Assembly: GCF_000153305.1 (NCBI RefSeq)
Contig: NZ_CH724112.1
Span: 10,252 to 50,633, forward strand
Direction: 5' to 3'
DNA: 40,382 nt
Source of the DNA: Oceanicola granulosus HTCC2516
GTDB taxonomy: Bacteria; Pseudomonadota; Alphaproteobacteria; Rhodobacterales; Rhodobacteraceae
Below are positions 8,769 to 17,560 of this stretch, piece by piece. Position 1 is the first letter of the stretch; every line of letters begins with the position of its first letter. The translations under genes were made by a program, and so were the position numbers. The notes under the pieces were generated by a model. It saw only the letters and a list, made by a program, of their open reading frames with translations. It was not told the origin of the DNA and searched no databases.

Positions 8769-10693
8769 GTCCGCCACCCGTAGCAGGTATAGTCGATCTT
8801 CTCGCCCGGAAAGACCGTGCCCCGCTCGGCGAAGAAGCGATCCACAGCCTCGGCGCAGCCTTTCCAGTGGCCGTAATCGTCGACGATGACGTAGCCGCCC
8901 GGCTCGACCAGGTCGAACATGTGCCGCAGCGCGGCGTAGGTGGGGTCGAACAGGTCGGCATCGAGCCGGAGAACGGCGATCTTCGGGGGCACGAGGCGGG
9001 GGATCGTCTCTTCTGCCGGCCCCTCGAGCAGGAACAGCCGCTCCGACGGCTGGCCTGCCGCCTCGACCCGGGCGCGCACGGCGGCGGCGGTACAGGGCGT
9101 CTGGCGGTACTTCGCGAGGTCGTAGTCACGGATCGACACGCCGTGCATGTCGACCTCGTCGGGCAGATCTCCGGCGAATCCGCTGAAGGTGTCGTAGAGG
9201 TAGAAATCGCGCGGGAAGTGTCGGGAGGCGGCAAGGGCCGCGATGACGCTGGAGTGACCGGCGGCCACCCCGACCTCGACGAAGGCGCCCTCGAGACCGC
9301 GCGCCTCCACCTCGTGCATCGCCTGCACCAGGTAGGCTGCCCGGGCACGGCCGGGCTTGCCGCCGTCGTTGGTGTAGATCGAAGGGTGGTCGACCTCGCG
9401 ATACTGCGCGCCCACCCGGGACAGGATCGCATCGAGCTGCGGCTCCGGAGCCTGTCCATAGCGGGCGATGCAGTGCGTCCAGCGGCTTTGTCGTGAGGCC
9501 GCGATGCGTGCCTCGAAGCCGGCGGTATCGAGCCGGCCCTCGGCGATCCAGCGTTCGACCACTGCGTTCAGGCCGGGATTCTGGGTGTCGTCGATGCAGA
9601 GCACGTGATCCTCCCGCACCAGCGACCGCAGCATGTTCAGATCGCTCTCGATCGTCTTGTCCTTGCCGCCATCGAGGTGGACGAGGTCGTACTGCCCTCG
9701 CGGCAGGGTTGGGAGCACATCGCCCGAATAGCCCTCGACCAGGTCGAGCCGGCCGGGAAACATCGCGGCGAGGTAGTCGAAACAGGCTCTGCCATGGGCG
9801 AATTGCAGCGGATCGACGATGGTCATCCGCAAGGTGGGATTGGCCAGCAGGCAGAGCAGGGCGGAGTGCCCGGCGGCGAAGCCGATCTCGAGGCAATGGT
9901 CCGCGCGGGCGGCGAGGTGGCGCAGGTTCTCCCGTTTCCAGTGCAGCGAATGGTCTGGCCGGCCCCCGCAGGCCCCGTCGAGATCGACGTGGAACAGGTT
10001 GCCGGTGAAGCCACTCCCGGCCCGGGTCACGAGGGTCAGCAGGTCCTGCAGGTAGGGGCGCGCGCAACGCTCGAGCGCCAGAAGCTCCGGTGTCCGCTCG
10101 GGTGCGTGGAAGACCTGGAGGTTGCGGCGGTGGTTGATGTTGCGCGGGTTGCTCATGGTCCGCGCGCGCATCGTCAGGGCCGGGTCGAAGCGGCAGCCGC
10201 GGTCGGTGAATTCCCGCCGCCACTCCAGCTCCGGCCGCTCGGAGACGTGGCCGTGCCCGCCCTGGCCGGGCCGGGCGGCGGAGAACACGATCAGCCGCCC
10301 GGCACGGGAGACGAGGAAGTCGAACAGCGCTTCGTGGCGGTCACGCGGAACATGCTCGGCCACCTCGATCGACAGCACCATGTCGAACAGAGCGTCGAGC
10401 ACCCGGGGGGCGGGGGCGGCGAGCACGTCGACGTTCAGCAGCGCGAGGTCGGGATGCACGTCCGAAACGATCTCGGGCTCGATGCAGTAGGACGGGGCGA
10501 GGGGCAGCCGCTCGGCAACGTAGTTGGCAAGGCCGCAGAGCCCCGACCCGAACTCCATGAAATCAGCCGGCCGGACCTGCTCGACGATGAAATCGCCCAG
10601 CCCGGTATTGAGGTTGTGCCCGTAAAGCGTTTCGTGGGCCTGGCGATCCCAGCTGCCGCCGGTGTGGCCCCGCAGGGGGGGAGCGTCCGTCAT
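8765..10693 (-). CDS. Triple SAM-methyltransferase fusion (third domain TylF-like)
   Basis: A 642-residue protein with three methyltransferase-like domains in a row. Domain 1 (about 46-200) begins MEFGSGLCGLANYV, with EVAEHVPRDRHEALFDFLV as acidic/post-IV region. Domain 2 (about 265-385) has CLEIGFAAGHSALL, then LVHLDGGKDK and LCIDDTQNPG. Domain 3 (about 435-640) has VEVGVAAGHSSVIA, LYDTFSGF, VLRLDADLFDPTYAAL and VIVDDYGHWKGCAEAVD, which is the TylF/macrocin O-methyltransferase pattern acting on sugar hydroxyls. It likely O-methylates polysaccharide sugars. The ATG at 10693 overlaps the sulfotransferase stop as ATGA. The frame is open for about 400 codons further upstream, but that stretch is a compositional shadow of the sulfotransferase gene. 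Confidence 0.8.
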   Translation of the reverse strand: MTDAPPLRGHTGGSWDRQAHETLYGHNLNTGLGDFIVEQVRPADFMEFGSGLCGLANYVAERLPLAPSYCIEPEIVSDVHPDLALLNVDVLAAPAPRVLDALFDMVLSIEVAEHVPRDRHEALFDFLVSRAGRLIVFSAARPGQGGHGHVSERPELEWRREFTDRGCRFDPALTMRARTMSNPRNINHRRNLQVFHAPERTPELLALERCARPYLQDLLTLVTRAGSGFTGNLFHVDLDGACGGRPDHSLHWKRENLRHLAARADHCLEIGFAAGHSALLCLLANPTLRMTIVDPLQFAHGRACFDYLAAMFPGRLDLVEGYSGDVLPTLPRGQYDLVHLDGGKDKTIESDLNMLRSLVREDHVLCIDDTQNPGLNAVVERWIAEGRLDTAGFEARIAASRQSRWTHCIARYGQAPEPQLDAILSRVGAQYREVDHPSIYTNDGGKPGRARAAYLVQAMHEVEARGLEGAFVEVGVAAGHSSVIAALAASRHFPRDFYLYDTFSGFAGDLPDEVDMHGVSIRDYDLAKYRQTPCTAAAVRARVEAAGQPSERLFLLEGPAEETIPRLVPPKIAVLRLDADLFDPTYAALRHMFDLVEPGGYVIVDDYGHWKGCAEAVDRFFAERGTVFPGEKIDYTCYGWRT

Positions 10694-12330
10694 ACGGGGT
10701 CCTCCCGTGTCCAGAACCGTTCCAGCACGCCGGTGGTGTCGACCGCGCGCAGCCGCGTGCAGGCCTGTTCGAAGCGCGTCCGGCTGAGCGCCAGGGTCTT
10801 GCTGACCTGCCGGGTCCGGGCGCGGTACGGATCCTTGCGCGGACGGAAGTCCGCCAGCAGACCCGCGGAAAGGTCCGTCAGCGCCTGCCGTTCGGCTGCC
10901 GACAGCCCGCCGCTCCGGGCTTCGAAGAAACGCGACACGAAACCGGGCAGGTCGTCGTAATCGAGCACGTCGGTCTGCGGCGCCGGAACGCGGGCCCATT
11001 TCTCGGCGAAGGCGAGCAGGAAGGCCGTGCGTTTCTCCAGCCAGGCGTCGAGGTGGCCGGAGGGCAGCGGGCGGAACTGCGCCTCGACGAGGGCATGCGC
11101 CCGGCGCAGCACCTCCGACTCGTGGCGGTAGTAGATCTTCTGGGGATAGATGCCTTCGGCGCGCAGCAGGTCGCCGTGGCGCTCGAGCTCGTCGAGCTCC
11201 CACCAGGAGGTCAGGATCATCAGCGGGTCGCGCAGCAGCACCAACCGGTGGAGGCCCGGGGGCGGCGGATAGGCTGGGTCGACGAGGCTGAAATCGTGCG
11301 ACTTGATCATCCGGAGCACCGCGTCCTCGGGGGCGGTGCTCCCAAGGGCGAAACCGGAGAGCGCGCAGGGAAACTGCCGGCAGCAGCCGGGTTCGTTGTA
11401 CCACTCGCAGAATTCGAACCGCGGCCCGAGCACGGCGGCGAAACACGCCTGGAGGAAGTGCAGCCCCGAGCGGGGCAGGGACTTGGTCTCGATCACGCGG
11501 GGCAGGTCGCGCTCCGCGTACCAGTCGTGCAGGTGACGATGGAAGAGCCGCAAGGTCGCCGGGGTGGGCGCTTCCGGGTTGAGGGCCTTGCGCCGGGCCG
11601 CAGCCTCGGTGCGGGCACGCTCCCGGGCACGCTGCAACTCGGCGAGCCGACGCGCCCGGGACCGGGCGGCGGGGCTGGTGCGGGCGAGGAGCCAGGGGCG
11701 GTCGGGATCGGCCGGCGCGGGTTCGGGCACGCAAAGGTAGCCTTCGTCCTCGAGCCGCGCCCGGATATCCGCCAGTGCCGCGGCGCCCTCGTAGAGCGGC
11801 TCCTGCCCGTCGCGCAGCAGCACTGCCTCGAACCGCTCGAGAAGCCCCGTCTCGGCGAGATTGGCCAGCACCCCGAGGCTCTCGCCCGGCGTCTCGAGGC
11901 ACAGGACCCGCAGCCCGCTACTCTCCGGCGAGGCAGCAGCCAGCCCCGGCAGGGTCGCGGGCGCGAGCGGCATCGTGTGGTAGCGCGAGCGGATCCGGAG
12001 GCCGGGGAAGCGGTCGAGCAGGGCAGGGGAGGCCGGACGCAGGCTGTCGAGCGACGGAAAGTTGGTGCGCAGGAACAGGCGCGGCGTGGTATCGCCCGAC
12101 ACGGCAGCGTGGTGGACGGTGTAGCGTTGGTCATCGGCGAGGGCCGCCCGCCGGCGGAGAGCCCGCTGGGGATCCGCTTCGACGATCAGCACCCGGGCGG
12201 CGTCGGCGGCGGGCGCCTCGGCCACGTCGCTGGCGCCGGTGCCGACGATGTGGACCAGCATCTCGGCCGGAGCGGCCTGGGCGAGGTCCGCGAAGACACG
12301 GCGCAGGCGGTCGAGCGGCGTCGGGATCAT
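10690..12330 (-). CDS. FkbM-like / sulfotransferase fusion
   Basis: A 546-residue protein. The C-terminal half (about 265-546) is a PAPS-dependent sulfotransferase: the 5'-phosphosulfate loop is KSLPRSGLHFL (283-293) and the 3'-phosphate site is LVLLRDPLMILTSWW (R367, S375). The N-terminal third (about 20-215) looks like a degenerate FkbM-type methyltransferase or cofactor-binding fold (VEADPQRALRRR, HHAAVSG, LDSLRP), but its SAM loop is weak (VGTGASD). Residues 215-260 form a charged helix. It probably sulfates the polymer or a lipid-linked intermediate in the cytoplasm. It is separated from the coiled-coil gene upstream by only 28 bp and overlaps the triple methyltransferase downstream. Confidence 0.78.
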   Translation of the reverse strand: MIPTPLDRLRRVFADLAQAAPAEMLVHIVGTGASDVAEAPAADAARVLIVEADPQRALRRRAALADDQRYTVHHAAVSGDTTPRLFLRTNFPSLDSLRPASPALLDRFPGLRIRSRYHTMPLAPATLPGLAAASPESSGLRVLCLETPGESLGVLANLAETGLLERFEAVLLRDGQEPLYEGAAALADIRARLEDEGYLCVPEPAPADPDRPWLLARTSPAARSRARRLAELQRARERARTEAAARRKALNPEAPTPATLRLFHRHLHDWYAERDLPRVIETKSLPRSGLHFLQACFAAVLGPRFEFCEWYNEPGCCRQFPCALSGFALGSTAPEDAVLRMIKSHDFSLVDPAYPPPPGLHRLVLLRDPLMILTSWWELDELERHGDLLRAEGIYPQKIYYRHESEVLRRAHALVEAQFRPLPSGHLDAWLEKRTAFLLAFAEKWARVPAPQTDVLDYDDLPGFVSRFFEARSGGLSAAERQALTDLSAGLLADFRPRKDPYRARTRQVSKTLALSRTRFEQACTRLRAVDTTGVLERFWTREDPV

Positions 12331-12358
12331 CGGCGGGCGAGGCGGGACGGCATCGGCG

Positions 12359-13252
12359 TCACCCCGGGCGCTTCAGCATCGTGCGTAGCCGGCGCAGCGG
12401 CGCGGTGACACGGTAGGAGTGGGAGCCGAGGAGGTGGGCGATCTCCGCATCGCGGTCCTGCAGCGTCTCCCGGGCCTTCTTCAGCGAGGCTTTGGTCTTC
12501 TCCAGCGCCTGCCGCTGTCGATCCAGCCGCTCCTGCTTGTGGCGCAGATCGGCCTTGTCGGCATCGGTGGCGGCGGCCAGCGCCAGCGCCTGCTCGTCGA
12601 GCGCCGAGATTTGCCGGTCCCGCGCGGCGAGATCGGCCTCGAGGGTCTCGATTCGGCGCTGCAGGGCGCTCCGTTCCCGGTGCCCCTCGCCCTTGGAGGA
12701 GGCGCTGTAGGCGGCATGGACCGCCTTGGCATCGACCGCCTCGCCCGCAGGCGCGGGCATGGGCAAGGACGCGGCCTCGAGTTCTTCGAGTAGGGCGCGC
12801 GCCTCGTCAGTTCGCAGCAAATGGTCGGCCAGCAGCACCAGCACCGGGTCCGGCGCGGTGCCGGCGGGCTCGGCGGGCTGCGCGTCCGCGGCATCGGCGC
12901 CACCGAGTTGGCGAGCCAGGGCGCCAGGGCGCGCGGCCGTCGCCTCGAGCGACGCCAGCCGGATCCGCCGCCGGTCCTGGCGGTGCAATTCCAGCAGCGC
13001 GACCGTCTTCCGCCGCCAATCCTCGAGCGCTGCCTCGGGGCCTGTGTCTCTCATCGCCTGCGCGAGGGCACTGCGCGGCGCGGGATAGAGCAACAGCACG
13101 GGCTCCGGGCCCGAGACTTGCTCCTGGTCGGGCAACGGACCGCGCAGGACCCGCCCCTCGGCCGGCGCGAGCGCTGCCAGGGCCGTGTCGGCCGCGGGAG
13201 TCTCGGGGGCCCAGACGAGCCATTGGGGCGGGAAGTGAGCGTTATCGGTCAT
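12359..13252 (-). CDS. Coiled-coil protein with S-x-S-[WY]-R-x-T-x-P-L-R tail, paralogue 1
   Basis: A 297-residue protein of unknown function, first gene of the minus-strand operon. The N-terminal block (about 50-115) has a hydrophobic strand PVLLLY and an invariant-looking W79 in LEDWRRKTVALLEL. A helical segment near 135-165 includes LLEELEA. The coiled coil spans about 193-272 with long runs of charged heptads. The tail is SHSYRVTAPLRRLRTML (277-293). The same architecture recurs at 21033-22019 and 24736-25407. Such W-R-x-T-x-P-L-R tails are known to follow coiled coils in multidomain glycosyltransferases; here the segment stands alone. A scaffold for the polymerising/sulfating enzymes is a guess. 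The ATG at 13252 is chosen because upstream codons lose similarity to the paralogues. Confidence 0.7.
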   Translation of the reverse strand: MTDNAHFPPQWLVWAPETPAADTALAALAPAEGRVLRGPLPDQEQVSGPEPVLLLYPAPRSALAQAMRDTGPEAALEDWRRKTVALLELHRQDRRRIRLASLEATAARPGALARQLGGADAADAQPAEPAGTAPDPVLVLLADHLLRTDEARALLEELEAASLPMPAPAGEAVDAKAVHAAYSASSKGEGHRERSALQRRIETLEADLAARDRQISALDEQALALAAATDADKADLRHKQERLDRQRQALEKTKASLKKARETLQDRDAEIAHLLGSHSYRVTAPLRRLRTMLKRPG

Positions 13253-13255
13253 TTG

Positions 13256-13377
13256 CGGCCAAAAGAACGATCGGGAACATTTAGGCGTTCTACAGGCCTC
13301 CGGCAGGATCACAAGCCGCCTGTCCGAGCGCTCTTCTCTTGCAGGGGGTGTCTCTGCTAGGGACGGCCAAAAGAGCG
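13256..13377. promoter_or_regulatory. Divergent intergenic region with direct and inverted repeats
   Basis: The 177-bp gap between two divergent polysaccharide genes carries the direct repeat CGGCCAAAAGARCG at 13256-13269 and 13364-13377, one near each gene. It also has an inverted pair AGCGCTCTT (13327-13335) / AAGAGCGCT (13371-13379). This suggests a regulator-binding region controlling both operons. No sigma-70 -35/-10 pair is obvious. Confidence 0.4.
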
Positions 13378-13429
13378 CTGCCGCGGCCGGTGGTGCCGCC
13401 GGACAGCAGAAAGCCGAGACCCCATTCCC

Positions 13430-15514
13430 GTGCCTCCTCGCTCCCAAGACGCCACTCCCCCCCGCCGCCTGCTGGTCAGCGGCATCGGGCGGTCCGGCAC
13501 CACGCTGATCTTCCAGCAACTCGCCAAGCTGCTGCTGCTCGAGACGGAGGCGGTGAACTTCCGCTACGAGCCCTACCTGTGGGACATCCAGAGCGCCGCC
13601 GGCACCAACAACCGCTACGGCATCGCCCAGCTGCACCATTTCGGACTGCACACCCACCGCACCGTGCCGCTGTTCCTGGATGGACCCGACCCGGTGCACG
13701 ACCCGTTCCTCGACGGGTTGTTCGATGCCCCTCTTGACAGCGATCGGGAGCGCCGCCCGGACGCCTGCCTCGTCAAGGTGATCCGCGGATCGGGCCGGCT
13801 CAGAGCCTATCTGAAGCGCTTCCCCGACCTGAAGGTCGTCGTGTGCCAGCGCAATCCGCTCGATACGATCAACTCCAGCCTCGGGATGTTCTCCTTCTTC
13901 GGCGAGGAATTCCACGCCGACGACCGTGACCGCTTCGTGGCCGAGCTCACGGCTCGGGGCCGGATGGACTGGGACCTGCCGGCGGCGCGACAGGCGGTGG
14001 AGTGGTACGGTGCCTGGTGGCGGGTCTTCACCGAGGAGACCCTCGCCGTCGCGCGCGATTTTCCCGACAATGTCTTCCTGTTCTGCCACGAGGCCTTCCA
14101 GGCCGACCGCGATGGCGTGCTCGAGGCGCTGCAGGACTTCGTGGGGCTGCACAATATCGGCATCCGTGCCGGGCTCGGCCGTTCCGCCGGCCTCTCGATC
14201 AAGACCGCCAGCCTCACCAGTCACGACCTCGCCGCGCTCTCCGGGCATGCGCGCTACTACCGCCATGCGGTGCTCGAGCCGGCGCTCGGCCTGGAGGCCG
14301 CCTACAGGCTCGGGGCGGAGCAGCTGCACAAGTTCGCCGCCCGTCCCTACACGCTGCCGCTGGCGGGCTCGGACCTCGGCCAGAAGAACACGATCCAGCT
14401 GCGCGACATGATGCTGCGCGGCCGCACCAGCCCCTGGCTGCGTACGATCACCGGGCCACAGAGCCCGATCGACCTGCACGCGCTGCTCGAGGAACATGCC
14501 GGCGACGACACGCCGCTGCGCCAGCTCGCTCCCGAGACCGCGCCTGCCGCCTTGCGCCACGGCAAGCGCTACGGGGTGGTGATCACCTGCCACAACAACA
14601 AGGACACCATCGTCGGCGCGGTGCTGTCGTGCCTGTCCCAGACCCTGCCGTTCGACCGGGTGCTGGTCGTGGACGACGCGTCCAAAGACGGCTCGCGCGA
14701 TCGGCTGGCGGTGCTGGCCGAGCATTTCAGCAGCCTTCAGGTGGAATATCTCGACAGCCGCGTCGGCCCGGCCGCCGCGCGCGAGATCGGGATCCGCCGT
14801 CTCGACACCGACTTCTTCACCCAGCTCGACGGCGACGACCTGTTCTGGCCCACCAAGAACGCCGAGGAGGCGCGGGTGCTGGCGGGCGACGAGACCGCGA
14901 TCGCCTTCAGCGATATCCTGCTGGTGCTACCCGAGACGTCGCTGCTGCGCGACACCAGTGCCTACGAGGGGGCGGCCGGCTCCGGCCTGGCACTGCGGAT
15001 GGCCTCGCGCGCGCCCCAGATCCCGCGCGACATGACCCTGTCGCGGGCGCGTTATTTCGCGGCCGGCGGCTACCACCTCGCCTCGCACCTCTACGAGGAC
15101 TGGGATCTCAAGCTGCGGCTGGCGGCGCTGGAGGGGGGCGAGTGGCGCCGGTCGGCGGCGCTCGCGGGAACGGTCTACAACCGTCTCAAGCCGGGGCTGT
15201 CGGGCGCCGACCCCGGACACCACGCCCGGGCGCTGAGCATCATCCTGATGCGCAACCTGCGCCATCTCGGCCTGCCGCCCGAGCATGTCCTTGAGGCCTA
15301 CAGGGCCGCACTGCAACCGTTCTCCAAGCTGCACCTCACCCGCACCACCCGCGCCTGGCTGAAGCGTCGCCTGGCGCAAGAGGACGGAACCGCCGCGGTA
15401 TCCGACCTCGCGGCCGGCCGCGCCTGGCAGGCGCTGAGCAACGCCGAACTGATCGAAACGATGGAGCGGGAGATCGCCCAGGACAAGGCCGCCAGGTCCG
15501 AGGAGCGCGCATGA
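13430..15514 (+). CDS. Sulfotransferase / GT2 glycosyltransferase fusion
   Basis: A 694-residue bifunctional protein. The N-terminal sulfotransferase (about 12-300) has the phosphosulfate loop SGIGRSGTTLIF (17-28) and the 3'-phosphate site VVVCQRNPLDTINSSL (R141, S149). The C-terminal family-2 glycosyltransferase (about 380-620) has YGVVITCHNNKDTI, VVDDASKDGS (413-422) and the metal motif QLDGDDLFW (465-473). One polypeptide could transfer both a sugar and a sulfate, acting at the cytoplasmic face. The start is a GTG with only a weak upstream purine tract; no ATG occurs before the P-loop, so the N-terminus is approximate. The stop overlaps the next ATG (ATGA), giving translational coupling. 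Confidence 0.82.
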   Translation: MPPRSQDATPPRRLLVSGIGRSGTTLIFQQLAKLLLLETEAVNFRYEPYLWDIQSAAGTNNRYGIAQLHHFGLHTHRTVPLFLDGPDPVHDPFLDGLFDAPLDSDRERRPDACLVKVIRGSGRLRAYLKRFPDLKVVVCQRNPLDTINSSLGMFSFFGEEFHADDRDRFVAELTARGRMDWDLPAARQAVEWYGAWWRVFTEETLAVARDFPDNVFLFCHEAFQADRDGVLEALQDFVGLHNIGIRAGLGRSAGLSIKTASLTSHDLAALSGHARYYRHAVLEPALGLEAAYRLGAEQLHKFAARPYTLPLAGSDLGQKNTIQLRDMMLRGRTSPWLRTITGPQSPIDLHALLEEHAGDDTPLRQLAPETAPAALRHGKRYGVVITCHNNKDTIVGAVLSCLSQTLPFDRVLVVDDASKDGSRDRLAVLAEHFSSLQVEYLDSRVGPAAAREIGIRRLDTDFFTQLDGDDLFWPTKNAEEARVLAGDETAIAFSDILLVLPETSLLRDTSAYEGAAGSGLALRMASRAPQIPRDMTLSRARYFAAGGYHLASHLYEDWDLKLRLAALEGGEWRRSAALAGTVYNRLKPGLSGADPGHHARALSIILMRNLRHLGLPPEHVLEAYRAALQPFSKLHLTRTTRAWLKRRLAQEDGTAAVSDLAAGRAWQALSNAELIETMEREIAQDKAARSEERA

Positions 15515-16326
15515 GCCCGACCTTCTCGATCATCACCGTGGTGCGCAACGACCCCGCCGGGGCGGTGCGCACCCTGCAGAGCGTCTTCGCCCAGACCTGC
15601 GCCGACTACGAGCTGATCGTGCAGGACGGCGCCTCCACTGACGAGACCTCCGACCTGCTGCGCCGCTTCGCCCCCTGGATCGACAGCCTGGTGATCGAGC
15701 CCGACGGCGGCATCTACGACGCGATGAACCGCGCCCTCGCCCGGGCCACCGGCGATTGGCTGCTGTTCCTGAACGCGGGCGATTTCTTCCGAGACAAGGA
15801 GGTGCTGGCCGAGGTCGCCGGGGAGATCGGCGGCGAGGGAGAGGATATCTTCGCGGGCCGGGTGAAGCGGGACGAGGACGGCAAGGTCCATGGCTTCCGC
15901 CCGCCCGACAAGTTCTGGGCGGGCAACACCTGCGATCACCAGGCGACCTTCATCGCCCGCGACTGGATGCAGCGGTTCGGTTACCGCGAGGAGTTCCGGG
16001 TCTGCGGCGACCTCGATTTCTTCACGCGGGCCCGGCAGGAGGGCGCGCGCTTCCGCTATCATCCGGTGATCGTCGCGCGGAGGCCGATGGCCGTGGGCGC
16101 GTCCTCGGGGTTCGTCGACCGGCTGCAGGACCGGTTCGCGATGCTCGAGCAGGTTTACGGGGCGGAGTACCCGGTGCGCGAGACGCTCACGCAGGAGATG
16201 GTCGTCGACACTGCCCGGGCCACCGGTTTCGAGCCGGAAGACCTTGCGCCACTGAGCCTCGAGGAGTTGTTCACCTTCCGCGAACGCTGGGAGCGGCGCG
16301 TTCAGTCGCGTCTGCCGCGCCGCTGA
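15511..16326 (+). CDS. Family-2 glycosyltransferase, WcaE/colanic-acid type
   Basis: A 271-residue single-domain GT-A enzyme. It begins FSIITVVRND, has the nucleotide-binding IVQDGASTDET, the EPDGGIYDAMNRAL segment characteristic of WcaE-like colanic-acid glycosyltransferases, and the metal motif as LNAGDFF rather than DxD. The later HQATFIARDW and CGDLDFFTRA fit the acceptor/catalytic region. It probably adds one sugar to a lipid-linked repeat unit in the cytoplasm. The ATG overlaps the stop of the upstream fusion gene. Donor and acceptor are not readable from sequence; GDP-fucose is plausible because gmd follows directly. Confidence 0.85.
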   Translation: MSPTFSIITVVRNDPAGAVRTLQSVFAQTCADYELIVQDGASTDETSDLLRRFAPWIDSLVIEPDGGIYDAMNRALARATGDWLLFLNAGDFFRDKEVLAEVAGEIGGEGEDIFAGRVKRDEDGKVHGFRPPDKFWAGNTCDHQATFIARDWMQRFGYREEFRVCGDLDFFTRARQEGARFRYHPVIVARRPMAVGASSGFVDRLQDRFAMLEQVYGAEYPVRETLTQEMVVDTARATGFEPEDLAPLSLEELFTFRERWERRVQSRLPRR

Positions 16327-16338
16327 GGCTTTCCGGAG

Positions 16339-16345
16339 TTTGACA
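16339..16345 (+). promoter_or_regulatory. Candidate -35 element before gmd
   Basis: TTTGACA followed by CCCCCGC, 68 bp before the gmd start. The same TTTGACA-(C/G)-CCCCGC pattern occurs at 39361-39374 before the last glycosyltransferase gene. No good -10 is visible, which is common in GC-rich alphaproteobacteria. Confidence 0.35.
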
Positions 16346-16412
16346 CCCCCGCACCCCTGTGCTCGAAGCGGGCGACGGGGCAGCGTTTCCGGCCCCTACC
16401 GCAGGAGATTTC

Positions 16413-17534
16413 ATGACGCGCAAGGCTCTCATCACCGGCATCACCGGCCAGGACGGCAGCTACCTCGCGGAGTTCCTGCTCGAAAAGGGCTACGAGGTGC
16501 ACGGCATCAAGCGCCGGGCGTCGCAGTTCAACACGCAGCGGGTCGATCACATCTACGAGGACCCCCACGAGAGCGGGCGGCACTTCAAGCTCCATTACGG
16601 CGATCTCACCGACAGCTCCAACCTGACCCGGATCCTGTCGGAGGTGCAACCCGACGAGGTCTACAACCTCGGCGCCCAGAGCCACGTGGCGGTGAGCTTC
16701 GAGGCGCCCGAATACACCGCCGACGTCGACGCGATCGGCACCCTGCGGCTGCTCGAGGCGATCCGCTTCCTCGGCCTCGAGAAGAAGACCCGCTTCTACC
16801 AGGCCTCCACCTCCGAGCTCTACGGGCTGGTGCAGGAGGTGCCGCAGACCGAGACCACCCCGTTCCACCCGCGCAGCCCTTACGCGGTGGCCAAGATGTA
16901 CGCCTACTGGATCTGCGTGAATTACCGCGAGGCCTACGGGATGTATGCCTGCAACGGGATCCTGTTCAACCACGAGTCCCCGCGCCGCGGCGAGACCTTC
17001 GTGACCCGCAAGATCACCCGCGGCCTCGCCAATATCGCGATGGGGCTGGAGCCATGTCTCTACATGGGCAACATCGACGCCCTGCGCGACTGGGGCCACG
17101 CGAAGGACTACGTGCGGATGCAGTGGATGATGCTGCAGCAGGAGCGGGCGGAGGATTTCGTCATCGCCACCGGCAAGCAATACTCGGTGCGCGAGTTCAT
17201 CACCTGGAGCGCCGCCGAGCTCGGCATCACGCTCGAGTTCTCCGGCACGGGCGTCGACGAGATCGCGACCGTCGTCGAGGTCAAAGGCGAGCGGGCGCCG
17301 ATGCTCAAGGCGGGCGACGTGATCCTGCGCATCGACCCGCGCTACTTCCGCCCCGCCGAGGTCGAGACCCTGCTCGGCGACCCCTCCCGCGCCAAGGCCA
17401 AGCTCGGCTGGGAGCCGCAGATCACCGCCCGCGAGATGTGCGCCGAGATGGTCGCCGAAGACTACAAGTCCGCCCGCCGCCACGCCCTGCTCAAGAGCCA
17501 CGGGCTGGACGTGCCGGTGAGCGTGGAGGGGTGA
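16413..17534 (+). CDS. gmd: GDP-mannose 4,6-dehydratase
   Basis: A 373-residue NADP-dependent dehydratase converting GDP-D-mannose to GDP-4-keto-6-deoxy-D-mannose, the first committed step to GDP-L-fucose (or GDP-rhamnose/perosamine). Visible features are [12 protein letters not shown] at the N-terminus, [13 protein letters not shown], the catalytic region [21 protein letters not shown] and [17 protein letters not shown], all near-diagnostic of Gmd. The ATG at 16413 follows AGGAG at 16403-16407; an earlier in-frame start would add residues before the Rossmann strand. Its usual partner fcl is not adjacent: it lies 4.5 kb downstream, beyond four genes of lower GC. Confidence 0.95.
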   Translation: MTRKALITGITGQDGSYLAEFLLEKGYEVHGIKRRASQFNTQRVDHIYEDPHESGRHFKLHYGDLTDSSNLTRILSEVQPDEVYNLGAQSHVAVSFEAPEYTADVDAIGTLRLLEAIRFLGLEKKTRFYQASTSELYGLVQEVPQTETTPFHPRSPYAVAKMYAYWICVNYREAYGMYACNGILFNHESPRRGETFVTRKITRGLANIAMGLEPCLYMGNIDALRDWGHAKDYVRMQWMMLQQERAEDFVIATGKQYSVREFITWSAAELGITLEFSGTGVDEIATVVEVKGERAPMLKAGDVILRIDPRYFRPAEVETLLGDPSRAKAKLGWEPQITAREMCAEMVAEDYKSARRHALLKSHGLDVPVSVEG

Positions 17535-17560
17535 GCCTGTAACATCTGAGGGATCAGACC

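Noticed and set aside
5045-8783. Long plus-strand frames opposite the export, epimerase and GT genes
   Set aside because: No recognisable motif and shadow-type composition; the minus-strand genes carry complete motifs.
10694-11902. N-terminal extension of the triple methyltransferase to 1045 residues
   Set aside because: The extra 400 codons are arginine/alanine/proline-rich antiphase coding of the sulfotransferase gene; the ATGA overlap at 10690-10693 gives a better start.
13253-14725. Long minus-strand extension of coiled-coil paralogue 1
   Set aside because: It runs opposite to the well-supported sulfotransferase/GT2 gene and shows no domain; it is a GC-rich shadow frame.
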